From the NCBI RefSeq assembly GCF_014650755.1, contig NZ_BMVO01000006.1, forward strand, positions 186,001 through 250,000: a stretch of DNA of 64,000 nt. The letters run 5' to 3'. Positions 37,665-46,435 of this stretch are shown in pieces. Every line of letters starts with the position of its first letter. Position 1 is the first letter of the stretch. The notes below the pieces were generated by a model. That model was given only the letters and a program-made list of their open reading frames with translations. It made no database searches and was not told the DNA's origin. The translations under genes and the position numbers were made by a program. This DNA comes from Streptomyces chryseus (lineage in GTDB: Bacteria; Actinomycetota; Actinomycetes; Streptomycetales; Streptomycetaceae).

Positions 37665-39482
37665 ACCGGGTTCGGCCTGGGCGGGGGCGGGGGCGTCGTC
37701 CAGGAAGCCGCCCGACTGGTGCTGCCACAGCTTCGCGTAGGCGCCTTCCGCCGCGAGCAGCTGCTGGTGCGTGCCCTCCTCGACGATCCGGCCCCGGTCC
37801 AGGACGACGAGCCGGTCCATGGTGGCGACGGTGCTGAGCCGGTGCGCCACCACCAGTGCCGTCCGCCCCTCCATGAGGTGCCACAGCGCCTTCTGTACGA
37901 GGACTTCGCTCTCGGAGTCCAGAGCGCTGGTCGCCTCGTCCAGCAGCAGGATCGGCGCGTCGCGCAGAATCGCCCTGGCGAGAGCGACCCGCTGCCGCTG
38001 TCCGCCGGACAGCTTGACGCCCCGCTCGCCCACCATGGTGTCGAAGCCGTCCGCCAGCGTGTCGGCGAACTCCGTGACATGAGCCGCCTCGGCCGCGCGG
38101 CGGATCTCGGCGTCGGTGGCCTCCGGCCGGGCGAACGCGATGTTGTCCCGCAGCGTGCGGTGGAACATCGCGGGGTCCTGCGGCACGTAGGCGATCAGAG
38201 CGCGCAGATCGGCCTGGCGCAGCTTGCTGATGTCCTGCCCGCCGATGAGGATCCGCCCGGCGTCGATGTCCGTCATCCGCAGCAGCAGCCTGCTGAGCGT
38301 GGTCTTGCCCCCGCCGGACCGGCCGACGAGGCCGATCTTCGCGCCACTGCTCACCTCCAGGTCGAGGCGCTCGAAGAGCGGCTCGGCGCCCGCGTGGGCG
38401 AAGGTCACCTGCTCGAAGCGGACATCGGCTGCCTTGGACCGCAGCGGCTGGGGCGACGCCGGGTCGAGCACCGTCGGCCGGGTCAGCAGCAGTTCGGTGA
38501 ACTGTCCGGCCTCTGTCATCGAGCTTTCCAGGCGGCGGTAGATCTGGTTGAACTCGAACATGATCCGCGTCGCGTTGCTGTAGTACGTGAAGGCGACGAC
38601 GACCGCCTCCACGCCGTTCCCGCCCCCGCCGAGGGCGACGGCGAGCAGCAGACCCATGACGTTGGTCAGCACGGACATCGGAGCGACCAGCGTGTCGATG
38701 CGCAGGTTGCCGTAGTCCCAGGACCGCAACGTGAGCCGCCGTGACTCCGCGACGCGGGACCGGTGCTCGGCCGCCTCGCGCTCCTCGGCGCCGAAGGCCC
38801 GGACGGTGTCCATGTTCATCAGGCTGTCGGCGACGTGACCCGACACCCGCGCGATCGCCTGCTCGCGCTGGTTGACGAGAGCCTGGCGCCGCCGGATGAG
38901 CGGCAGCACACACACAGCGGTCAGCGCGATCATCGCCAGGAGACCTACCACGAGCAGCGGATCGTAACTCCACAGCACGACCGACCCGAACAGCAGCGGC
39001 ACGAAGCTGCCCACGACGGAGAAGGTCAGCGTGTCGACGAAGTCCTCGAAGCGGGAGGCGAAACTCAGGACCCGCTTGGTCAGCGACCCGGCGAAGTTGT
39101 CGTGGAAGAACGTGGCGTCCTTGGCGAACAGCTCGTCCATCCCGATCACGTACAGGTGCTCGATGCCCCGGGCGTCGAGGCGGTTCAGGAAGTGCAGGCC
39201 GACGCGCCACAGCGCCTCCGCGAGCAGCAGGACTCCGGCGAAGCCGAGCACGTACGGCAGCACCGAGGCGAGGGTGGAACCCCCGTCGTCCGCGATGTGC
39301 CCGACGAGCTTCGCGACGATCAGCGGCGCGATGTAGTTGATGCCGATGTTGCCCAGGGCCGGCGACAGCATCGCGGGCGCCGTCAGCCACCGGAGCCGGA
39401 CCAACTCCCCTCCGTAGTAACGCAGTGCCAGGAGCACCGAGCCCCGGCCCGGCGATTCCTCACGCGCTTCAGGCAATCCCAT
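37656..39482 (-). CDS. ABC exporter with fused membrane and ATPase domains
   Basis: This 608-residue half-transporter has about six hydrophobic helices in the first 330 residues and a C-terminal nucleotide-binding domain. Walker A is GLVGRSGGGKTTL (about 388-400), the signature is LSGGQRQRVALARAIL (about 488-503), Walker B is ILLLDEATSALD, and the switch His is in VVAHRLST. The subfamily resembles lipid or drug exporters acting as homo- or heterodimers. The substrate is unknown. ATG 39482 (MGLPEAREE) is used; the longer frame to 39791 has no family similarity. The last residues (APAPAQAEPGLT) read into the TCAGG repeat, so the natural C-terminus may have been altered. Confidence 0.93.
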   Translation of the reverse strand: MGLPEAREESPGRGSVLLALRYYGGELVRLRWLTAPAMLSPALGNIGINYIAPLIVAKLVGHIADDGGSTLASVLPYVLGFAGVLLLAEALWRVGLHFLNRLDARGIEHLYVIGMDELFAKDATFFHDNFAGSLTKRVLSFASRFEDFVDTLTFSVVGSFVPLLFGSVVLWSYDPLLVVGLLAMIALTAVCVLPLIRRRQALVNQREQAIARVSGHVADSLMNMDTVRAFGAEEREAAEHRSRVAESRRLTLRSWDYGNLRIDTLVAPMSVLTNVMGLLLAVALGGGGNGVEAVVVAFTYYSNATRIMFEFNQIYRRLESSMTEAGQFTELLLTRPTVLDPASPQPLRSKAADVRFEQVTFAHAGAEPLFERLDLEVSSGAKIGLVGRSGGGKTTLSRLLLRMTDIDAGRILIGGQDISKLRQADLRALIAYVPQDPAMFHRTLRDNIAFARPEATDAEIRRAAEAAHVTEFADTLADGFDTMVGERGVKLSGGQRQRVALARAILRDAPILLLDEATSALDSESEVLVQKALWHLMEGRTALVVAHRLSTVATMDRLVVLDRGRIVEEGTHQQLLAAEGAYAKLWQHQSGGFLDDAPAPAQAEPGLT

Positions 39483-39865
39483 GGCCACCCTGTGTGGTCG
39501 TGCGGCGGGCCGCTCCACGCGTCTGCGGGGAGGCGCCGTTGCGGTACCGGCCGCGGGGCGATTCTGTTCGGTCGCGTACCCCCGGCCGGATCGTCTGTCC
39601 GACAGGAGCACGAGGCGGAGCCCCCGCGGCTCGCGGCGACGCGTCCGCGCGAGTACGAGGGCCAGGAATCGCAGTGTCCCGCGACGGCCTCCGGATGGTC
39701 CACGCGTTATTCTCGGCCACCGGCGACGCCGAGCGCCTTTCATGGTGGTCGCGCGCACAACCGCTTCCGGAACTATGGTGTCCCGCCACATGGGACGCTG
39801 ACCTGCGTGTTTCTACGGTGTGGCGACACGGAAACGTCCCCGCCAACTGTCCGGAAGTGGTACTC
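39483..39865. other. Divergent promoter region
   Basis: This 383-bp spacer lies between the divergent ABC exporter and MHS transporter genes. No coding frame is convincing. Small dyads are present, such as GTCCCGCCACATGGGAC (about 39780-39796), where arms GTCCC/GGGAC flank 7 nt. These lie 70-86 bp upstream of the transporter start and could be an operator. Confidence 0.4.
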
Positions 39866-41254
39866 ATGGCCGCCCCAGCAACCGCTCCCCCAACGCCCAG
39901 TTCCCTCAAGCGCATCGTCGCCGCGAGTCTCATCGGGACAACGATCGAGTGGTACGACTTCTTCCTGTACGGATCCGCCGCCGCGCTGGTCTTCAACGAG
40001 CTCTTCTTTCCCGGCTCCGACCCTCTCGTCGGGACCCTGCTCGCCTTCCTGACGTACGCGGTCGGCTTCGCCGCCAGGCCGCTCGGAGCGCTCGTCTTCG
40101 GGCACTACGGCGACCGGCTCGGCCGCAAGAAGCTGCTCGTGCTGAGCCTGCTGCTGATGGGCGGTGCCACCTTCGCCATCGGTCTGCTGCCGACGCACGC
40201 CGCCATCGGCTCCGCCGCGCCCGTACTGCTCACCGTGCTGCGGCTCGTCCAGGGCTTCGCGCTCGGGGGCGAGTGGGGCGGCGCCGTGCTGCTGGTGTCC
40301 GAGCACGGGGACGCCGGGCGGCGCGGTTTCTGGGCCTCCTGGCCGCAGACCGGGGCCCCGGCGGGGCAGTTGCTCGCCACCGGGGTGCTGTCCGCCCTGA
40401 CCGCGCTGCTGTCGGACTCCGCCTTCCTCGCGTGGGGCTGGCGGATACCGTTCCTGCTGTCCGGTGTGCTGGTGATCGTCGGTTTGTGGATTCGTCTCTC
40501 TGTCGACGAATCGCCGGTTTTCAAGGCCGCGTTGGCCCAGGCCGAGGCCCGCAAGAGCGCGTCCGCCGTCACCGAGAGGATGCCGCTGGTCGCCGTCCTT
40601 CGTCACCACTGGCGCGATGTGCTGGTCGCGATGGGCGCCCGTATGGCCGAGAACATCAGCTACTACGTCATCACCGCCTTCATCCTCGTCTACGCGACGA
40701 CCGAGGCGCAGTTGAGCAAGCAGACGGCGCTCAACGCGGTACTGATCGCCTCGGCGGTCCACTTCGCGGTGATCCCCGCGTGGGGCGCCCTGTCGGACCG
40801 GGTCGGGCGCCGGCCCGTCTATCTGGTGGGCGCGGTCGGGGTCGGTCTGTGGATGTTCCCGTTCTTCATGCTCATCGACACCAAGAGCTTCGGGAACCTG
40901 CTCCTCGCCGTGACGGTCGGGCTCGTCTTCCACGGGGCGATGTACGCGCCGCAGGCGGCCTTCTTCTCCGAGATGTTCGCGACCCGCATGCGCTACTCCG
41001 GCGCGTCGATCGGCGCGCAGTTCTCGTCCGTGGCGGCAGGCGCCCCGGCGCCGTTGATCGCGACGGCCCTCCTGGTGGACTACGACAGCTCCACGCCGAT
41101 CGCCCTGTACGTGATCGCCGCCGTGCTGATCACGGTGGTCGCCGTCGGATGTGCGAAGGAGACCCGGCACCGGGACCTCGGCGACATCGAGGGGCGGCGG
41201 GACGCGGAGGAGGACGCGGTCGTACGGGCCGGTGACGGCGCTCGCGCCGTCTGA
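39866..41254 (+). CDS. MFS metabolite:H+ symporter (MHS family)
   Basis: This 462-residue transporter has twelve predicted hydrophobic segments. Family signatures are IGTTIEWYDFFLYG in the first helix, FGHYGDRLGRKK between helices 2 and 3, VQGFALGGEWGGAVLLVSEH in helices 4-5, and GALSDRVGRRP in the second half. MHS members import carboxylates such as shikimate, ketoglutarate, proline betaine or short hydroxy acids. ATG 39866 has GGAAGTGG seven bases upstream. The neighbouring bdh and PucR genes suggest 3-hydroxybutyrate or a related acid as substrate, which is inference. A strong bidirectional hairpin follows the gene. Confidence 0.93.
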   Translation: MAAPATAPPTPSSLKRIVAASLIGTTIEWYDFFLYGSAAALVFNELFFPGSDPLVGTLLAFLTYAVGFAARPLGALVFGHYGDRLGRKKLLVLSLLLMGGATFAIGLLPTHAAIGSAAPVLLTVLRLVQGFALGGEWGGAVLLVSEHGDAGRRGFWASWPQTGAPAGQLLATGVLSALTALLSDSAFLAWGWRIPFLLSGVLVIVGLWIRLSVDESPVFKAALAQAEARKSASAVTERMPLVAVLRHHWRDVLVAMGARMAENISYYVITAFILVYATTEAQLSKQTALNAVLIASAVHFAVIPAWGALSDRVGRRPVYLVGAVGVGLWMFPFFMLIDTKSFGNLLLAVTVGLVFHGAMYAPQAAFFSEMFATRMRYSGASIGAQFSSVAAGAPAPLIATALLVDYDSSTPIALYVIAAVLITVVAVGCAKETRHRDLGDIEGRRDAEEDAVVRAGDGARAV

Positions 41255-41270
41255 GCGGACGCGCGCTGAG

Positions 41271-41319
41271 AAGAGCCGTTCCCGGGAACGTTCTGCGGAC
41301 GTTCCCGGGAACGGCTCTT
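41271..41319. terminator. Bidirectional 21-bp hairpin between MHS transporter and PucR genes
   Basis: Arms at 41271-41291 and 41299-41319 are perfectly complementary over 21 bp with a 7-nt loop (TCTGCGG). Each arm contains the 14-bp palindrome CGTTCCCGGGAACG (41277-41290 and 41300-41313). The hairpin is 16 bp after the transporter stop and 1 bp before the PucR stop, so it can act on both transcripts. The 3' end has CTCTTG rather than a T-run. Confidence 0.85.
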
Positions 41320-41320
41320 G

Positions 41321-43231
41321 TCACTGGTTCATCGCCGACGACAGTCCGTGCAGCCGCAGCGCGAGCTGCACCTCCAGGGCCCGCTCCGGCGACTGCCAGT
41401 CGGCCCCCAGCAGTCTGCCGATCCGCTCCAGGCGCTGCGCCACCGTGTTGACGTGCACGTGCAGGGCGTCCTTCGTACGGGCGGGGCTCATCCCGCACGC
41501 GAAGTACGCGTCCAGGGTGCGCACCAGGTCGGTTCCCCGGCGCCGGTCGTACGCGACGACCTCGCCGATCGTGCGGCGTACGAACGCTTCGATGGCGCCC
41601 CCGGAACGGCCGTCGCGGCTGTCCGCGAGCAGCAGTCCGAGAAACCCGAAGTCCTCCGCGGCCGCGCCTTCTCCGGAACGGCCCAGCAGCCGCAGTGTGT
41701 CGACGCAGCGGCGTGCCTCCTCGTACGCCCCCGCCACCGCACCGGGCCGCGCGGCGGGGGCGTCCACCGGACCAGAGGCGCCGACCGTGACGGGCTCGCG
41801 CAGGGCGCCGCCCAGGTGCTTCGCCGTCTGGCGGGCGAGGGCGGCGGCGCTGTCACCGCTGCCCAGCGGCAGCAGCAGCACCGTGCCGCCGTCGCGGGCC
41901 GCCGCGAGGCCGTGCCCGGTGGCCGCCAGGTGCGAGGCCGCGGACCAGAGCCGGCCGCGGTCCGCGCTCTCGCGTTCGACGCTCGCCGCACGGGGGGCCT
42001 CGATGCGGGCGGCGAGCACCACGTGGGGCGCGTCCAGGTCGGCGCGCAGCCGGGCGGCGCGTTCGCGCAGCAGCCGGGGGTCGCGGTCGGGAGCGTCGAG
42101 GAGGTCGTCGAGGAGCTCACCTCGTACGCGCTGTTCGGCCTCGCCGGCCGAGCGTCTGGCCAGCAGCAACAACGACGTCACCATGGCGGCGCGTTCAAGT
42201 GTCCGCTGGTCGACGGGGTCCAGCGCGGGCTGGCCGTGCAGCACGAGCGCGCCCAGGTGCTCGCCTCCGGCCGAGACGCTCACCACCCAGTCGTCGCCGC
42301 GACGTACGGCGTGACCGTCCGCGCCCTCGGGCTCCCCGTCGGCTTCTGTGAACTCGACGTTCCCGTGCAGCACCTCGGACACCGCGTTCGCCACGTCGTG
42401 CACGCCGCCGCCGCGCAGCACCAGTTCGGTCAGCCGGTCGTGCACGTCCGAGGCACGCTCGATGACGCCGCTGCGGTCGCGGATGATCTCGTTGGCGCGC
42501 TCCAGTTCGGCCAGCGCGGAACGGGTCTCCGCCAGGAGGTTCGCGGTGTCGATCGCGACGGCCGCGTGCGCGGCGAACGACGCGAGGAGCGCTATCTGTT
42601 CGCGCTCGAAGACGCGGGCCCGCCGGTCGGCGGCGAAGAGGACGCCGATCACCTGGCTGCCGAGCGTCAGGGGTACGCCGAGGATCGCGACGAGTCCCTC
42701 GTCGCGCACCCCGGAGTCGATGGTCCAGGTGTGCTGGAAACGGGGGTCGTCGAAGTAGCTCTCGGTCGCGTACGGGCGGGCGGTCTGGGCGACGAGCCCG
42801 CCGAGCCCCTCCCCCATGCCGAGCCGCAGCTGCTGGAACCGCGCCGACACCGATCCCTCCGTGACCCGCATGTACGTGTCGCCCGCCACCGGGTCGTTGA
42901 GGCTCAGGTACGCGACCTCCGTGCCCAGCAGCGACCGCGCCCGCTGCACGATCGCCGCCAGTACGGCGTCGAGGTCGCGCAGCCCGGCGAGGTCGTGGGC
43001 CGTCTCGTACAGCGCGGACAGCTCCGCCTCGCGCCGTCGCCGCCCCTCCAGTTCGGCGCGCACCCGCAGCGCGTGTGTCTTGGCGGTCTCCAGGGCCGCG
43101 AGCGTCTGCGGCGGCGCCCCGTCCGCGCGGGCGACCAGCACGGGCCGCTCGTAGGCGTCGGCGGCGGCCCCGCGCGCGAGAAGTTCCAGGTAGGGGACTT
43201 CGCTGCCGCTGTGCTGCTGATCGTGGGACAT
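41321..43231 (-). CDS. PucR/CdaR-family regulator with GAF domain
   Basis: This 636-residue regulator has an N-terminal helical part and a GAF domain (about 85-250) with ILGVPLTLGSQVIGVLFAAD and LLASFAAHAAVAIDTA. A central PucR/GGDEF-like region follows, with VTVGASGPV and AVAGAYEEARRCVDTL. The C-terminal PucR helix-turn-helix has LVRTLDAYFACGMSPARTKD and HVHVNTVAQRLERIGRLLG. ATG 43231 is used; a TTG at 43243 would add four residues. It lies 16 bp downstream of bdh on the same strand and probably controls bdh and the convergent transporter in response to a carboxylic acid. Confidence 0.9.
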   Translation of the reverse strand: MSHDQQHSGSEVPYLELLARGAAADAYERPVLVARADGAPPQTLAALETAKTHALRVRAELEGRRRREAELSALYETAHDLAGLRDLDAVLAAIVQRARSLLGTEVAYLSLNDPVAGDTYMRVTEGSVSARFQQLRLGMGEGLGGLVAQTARPYATESYFDDPRFQHTWTIDSGVRDEGLVAILGVPLTLGSQVIGVLFAADRRARVFEREQIALLASFAAHAAVAIDTANLLAETRSALAELERANEIIRDRSGVIERASDVHDRLTELVLRGGGVHDVANAVSEVLHGNVEFTEADGEPEGADGHAVRRGDDWVVSVSAGGEHLGALVLHGQPALDPVDQRTLERAAMVTSLLLLARRSAGEAEQRVRGELLDDLLDAPDRDPRLLRERAARLRADLDAPHVVLAARIEAPRAASVERESADRGRLWSAASHLAATGHGLAAARDGGTVLLLPLGSGDSAAALARQTAKHLGGALREPVTVGASGPVDAPAARPGAVAGAYEEARRCVDTLRLLGRSGEGAAAEDFGFLGLLLADSRDGRSGGAIEAFVRRTIGEVVAYDRRRGTDLVRTLDAYFACGMSPARTKDALHVHVNTVAQRLERIGRLLGADWQSPERALEVQLALRLHGLSSAMNQ

Positions 43232-43247
43232 GGAGACACTCAACCAG

Positions 43248-44045
43248 CTAGTGAGCGGTCCAGCCGCCGTCGAGGGGCAGTGAGGTCCCCGTGATGAACG
43301 ACGCGTGCGGGCCGCACAGGTACGCGACCGCCTCGGCCACCTCGTCCGGTTCGAGGAGGCGCTTGAGAGCGGAGTCCTTGAGCAGTACGTCGGCGAGTAC
43401 GCGTTCCTCCGGCAGCCCGTGCGCGGCCGCCTGGTCGGCGATCTGCCGCTCCACGAGCGGGGTGCGCACGTACCCGGGACTGACGCAGTTCGACGTGACG
43501 CCGTGCTCGGCGCCTTCCAGGGCGGCGGTCTTGGAGAGCCCTTCGAGCCCGTGTTTGGCGGCGACGTACGCCGACTTGTACGCGGAGGCGCGCAGCCCGT
43601 GCACCGAGGAGATGTTGACGATGCGCCCCCAGCCCTGCCCGTACATGTGCGGCAGCGCTCCCCGGATCAGCCGGAACGGCGCTTCGAGCATCACGGTCAG
43701 GACGGTGTGGAAGACGTCCGGCGGGAACTCCTCCAAGGGGCGGACCAGTTGCAGTCCGGCGTTGTTCACCAGGATGTCCGTGCCCGCCGCCACCTGCTCC
43801 GCCGCGTCGAGGTCGGTGAGGTCGAGGGTCTGCGGCTCCACCGCGCCGGCGAGGCCGTGCGCCCGGGCGGCGAGGGCTTCGAGCCCCTCCGCGTCCCGGT
43901 CGACGGCTCTGACCTTGGCTCCGGCGGCCGCGAGCCGCAGCACGCAGGCGCGGCCGATGCCGCCCGCCGCGCCGGTGACGAGGGCGGTGCGGCCGCCGAG
44001 GTCCGGTCCGGATGCGTGCGTGGGATGTGTGGTGGGCGCGGTCAT
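43248..44045 (-). CDS. bdhA: 3-hydroxybutyrate dehydrogenase (SDR)
   Basis: This 265-residue SDR matches the D-3-hydroxybutyrate dehydrogenase family. The NAD site is TGAAGGIGRACVLRLA, then ILVNNAGLQLVRPLEEFP. The catalytic Ser and Tyr/Lys are in IVNISSVHGLRASAYKSAYV and YVAAKHGLEGLSK. The family segment NCVSPGYVRTPLVERQI and the C-terminal FITGTSLPLDGGWTAH are present. It oxidises 3-hydroxybutyrate to acetoacetate with NAD. ATG 44045 has AGGG seven bases upstream. The operon with PucR and the convergent MHS transporter suggest uptake and use of 3-hydroxybutyrate. Confidence 0.88.
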   Translation of the reverse strand: MTAPTTHPTHASGPDLGGRTALVTGAAGGIGRACVLRLAAAGAKVRAVDRDAEGLEALAARAHGLAGAVEPQTLDLTDLDAAEQVAAGTDILVNNAGLQLVRPLEEFPPDVFHTVLTVMLEAPFRLIRGALPHMYGQGWGRIVNISSVHGLRASAYKSAYVAAKHGLEGLSKTAALEGAEHGVTSNCVSPGYVRTPLVERQIADQAAAHGLPEERVLADVLLKDSALKRLLEPDEVAEAVAYLCGPHASFITGTSLPLDGGWTAH

Positions 44046-44099
44046 GCCCCGACCCTAGGCAGCGCCCGTCGCGGTACCGATGTGGTTACCACCCACACT

Positions 44100-44579
44100 T
44101 CACGGCTGGGTGGTGGGCTCGAACCATGTGGGTTCGTCGGTGAGGGCCTGCTTGATCCGCAGGAGGGCGAACTCGTGCAGGTCCGGCAGCGCGTCCACCG
44201 GGAACCAGCCCACGTCCAGCGACTCGTCGTCGTTGACCCGTGCGTCGCCGCCGACGGCACGACAGCGGAACGTGATGTCCATGTACTGGCACCGGTCGCC
44301 GTTCGAGTACTCGACCGGCTTCAGGGCCTGTACGAGAACGACGCGTTCCGCCACGCACTCCACGGCTGTCTCCTCGTACACCTCCCGCACGGCTGCCGTC
44401 GCCGGCTGCTCCCCGGGCTCCGGGATGCCGCCGATGACCGACCACTTCCCCGTGTCGGCGCGGCGGCCGAGGAGCACCCTGTCCTCGTCGTCGAAGACGA
44501 TGGCGCTGACGCCCGGCAGGAAGAGAAGCTGGTGGCCCGCGGTGGCCCGGAGCTCGCGGATGAAATCGGGGGTTGCCAT
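44100..44579 (-). CDS. NUDIX hydrolase
   Basis: This 159-residue Nudix protein has the box GGIPEPGEQPATAAVREVYEE followed by TAVE. The consensus Gly near the end is Ala here, while the metal-binding Glu residues of REVYEE are intact. N-terminal VSAIVFDDEDRVLLGRRAD is the usual first strand. It hydrolyses a nucleoside diphosphate linked to another group; the substrate is unknown. It is upstream of the 3-hydroxybutyrate gene on the same strand, with 54 bp between, and downstream of lnt. Confidence 0.9.
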   Translation of the reverse strand: MATPDFIRELRATAGHQLLFLPGVSAIVFDDEDRVLLGRRADTGKWSVIGGIPEPGEQPATAAVREVYEETAVECVAERVVLVQALKPVEYSNGDRCQYMDITFRCRAVGGDARVNDDESLDVGWFPVDALPDLHEFALLRIKQALTDEPTWFEPTTQP

Positions 44580-44636
44580 GGTCAGACCCTAACGGCCGTT
44601 CCCTGGAGCGCACTCACGCCGAAACGCCGGGTGCGG

Positions 44637-46253
44637 TCATGCGGACGTTCCCCGGCGGGCCCGTACGGAGCGGAACACGGCCCACCCGAGACCGGCCCCG
44701 GCGAGCGCCACCAGTACACCCTCGGGGATCGTGCCGAGGCGCGTCGCGGGAGTCAGCGAGGAACGCAGCGGCACCTCGGCGACGAGGGCGTCCGGTGTGA
44801 ACATCCCCGTCTTCCGCACGACCTTGCCGTCCGGCCCGATGACGGCGCTGACGCCACTGGTCACGGGAACGACGACCGCCCGGCTGTGCTCGACGGCCCG
44901 CACCCTCGACATGGCGAGCTGCTGGTACGTCATCTCGCTGCGCCCGAAGGTGGCGTTGTTGCTGGGTACGGTGATCAGCTGGGCCCCGCCCGTCACGGTG
45001 TCGCGCACCGCCCAGTCGAAGGCGGCCTCGTAACAGGTGGCGAGTCCGACCTTGGTGCCCGCGAGGTCGAAGACGCCCACCTTGTCGCCCGGGCCGAAGT
45101 CCCTGCGCACCCGGTCGACGTCCGAGCTGAAGAGCCGTACGAAGGAACGCATCGGGATGTACTCGCCGAACGGCTGGACGTGCCTCTTGTCGTACGTCGC
45201 CACAGGGCCGCGTTCCGGGTCCCACTCAATGAGCGTGTTGCGCAGTTTTCCCGTGTCCGGTGTGAGGACCGCTCCCACGACCGTCGGGGCGTCGATCGCG
45301 CGAACGGCGCGGTCGATCACCGCGCGGGCGTCGCTGTTGCGGTAGGGGTCGAGGTCGGAGGAGTTCTCCGGCCACAGGACGAAGTCGGGCCGGGCGACCT
45401 TGCCGGCTTCGACATCGGCGGCGAGCTGCTCGGTGCGCCGTGCGTGGTTGTCCAGTACGGCGCGGCGCTGTTCGTTGAAGTCGAGGCCGAGCCGCGGCAC
45501 GTTCCCCTGGATCGCGGCGGCGGTGGCGGTGCCGTCCTGCGCGGAGTCGTCCACGAGCGGCAGGGCCGCCAGAGCGGCCGTCACCGGCACGACCACCGTC
45601 AGGGCGGCGAGGGCCGCCCCCCGGCGCGGCACTTCACGCGTCGAGCGGTACGCGCGGAACTGGCGCGCTGCTTCGAAGAGGCCGAACCCGCACAGCACGA
45701 CCGCGAACCCGAGCACGGGTGTACCGCCGACCGCCGCCAGGGGCAGGAAGAGGCTGTCCGCCTGCCCGAAGGCGATCTTCCCCCAGGGGAAACCGCCGAA
45801 CGGCACGCGCGCCCGCACGGCCTCGCCCAGGATCCACACGGCCGCGCCCCACAACGGCCAGAGCGGCAGCCGGGTCACCAGGGCGATGCCGACGCAGGCC
45901 ACCCCCACGAACAGCGCCTCGGCGGTCGCGAGCGCCAGCCACGGCACCGGCCCCACCTCTTCGCCCGTCCAGCTGAGCAGCGGCAGCAGGAAGCCGAGCC
46001 CGGCGAGCAGGCCGAGCCCGAAGGCGGCCCACGCCCGCCGCCCGTACAGACACCCGCTCAGCAGCGCGAAGCCGGGCAGCACCAGCCACCACAGCGGGCG
46101 CGGCGGGAAGCTCGCGTAGAGGAGCAGACCGGAGAGGACGGCGGCCACGGGGGCCACGAGCCGGGTCAGCATGCTTCTCCCGCGTGACGGGGCGGCGGAG
46201 TGCGGGCCCAGCTGTTGCGCGGGCTGGTCCGTTGTGGTGGGGGTGGCGCTCAC
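44637..46253 (-). CDS. lnt: Apolipoprotein N-acyltransferase
   Basis: This membrane enzyme of up to 538 residues N-acylates the Cys of lipoproteins. About six hydrophobic helices fill the first 220 residues (LSGLLLYASFPPRPLWWLVL, LLAGLGFLLPLLSW, FGGFPWGKIAFGQ). A nitrilase-like domain follows with the catalytic Glu in LWPENSSD (about 295), Lys in YDKRHVQPFGEYIP (about 355) and Cys in ATCYEAAF (about 406). GTG 46253 is given as the outer start; ATG 46172 (MLTRLVAPV) has a better ribosome site (GGGAGA) and may be the true start. GluB and other lipoproteins of the cell are its substrates. Confidence 0.9.
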   Translation of the reverse strand: MSATPTTTDQPAQQLGPHSAAPSRGRSMLTRLVAPVAAVLSGLLLYASFPPRPLWWLVLPGFALLSGCLYGRRAWAAFGLGLLAGLGFLLPLLSWTGEEVGPVPWLALATAEALFVGVACVGIALVTRLPLWPLWGAAVWILGEAVRARVPFGGFPWGKIAFGQADSLFLPLAAVGGTPVLGFAVVLCGFGLFEAARQFRAYRSTREVPRRGAALAALTVVVPVTAALAALPLVDDSAQDGTATAAAIQGNVPRLGLDFNEQRRAVLDNHARRTEQLAADVEAGKVARPDFVLWPENSSDLDPYRNSDARAVIDRAVRAIDAPTVVGAVLTPDTGKLRNTLIEWDPERGPVATYDKRHVQPFGEYIPMRSFVRLFSSDVDRVRRDFGPGDKVGVFDLAGTKVGLATCYEAAFDWAVRDTVTGGAQLITVPSNNATFGRSEMTYQQLAMSRVRAVEHSRAVVVPVTSGVSAVIGPDGKVVRKTGMFTPDALVAEVPLRSSLTPATRLGTIPEGVLVALAGAGLGWAVFRSVRARRGTSA

Positions 46254-46435
46254 ACGGCGGAGTCTACGGTGGCCCGGCGCGGCCCGGAGAGTGCGGTTCC
46301 GGCAGGAGAAGCAACGTTCCTGCGCAATCTGTGCACAAAGCACCGTCCCTCCCGTTACCGTGTGCGCCAGTCCCTGACGCCCGGCCCTTCCGGCCGCGGT
46401 CGGCGGGGCCCGTCTCAGCTCGGGGGGTGGACGGG

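Noticed and set aside
43305..46187. Plus-strand open frame of 960 codons
   Set aside because: It is antisense to bdh, Nudix and lnt, which all have catalytic motifs in the correct order.
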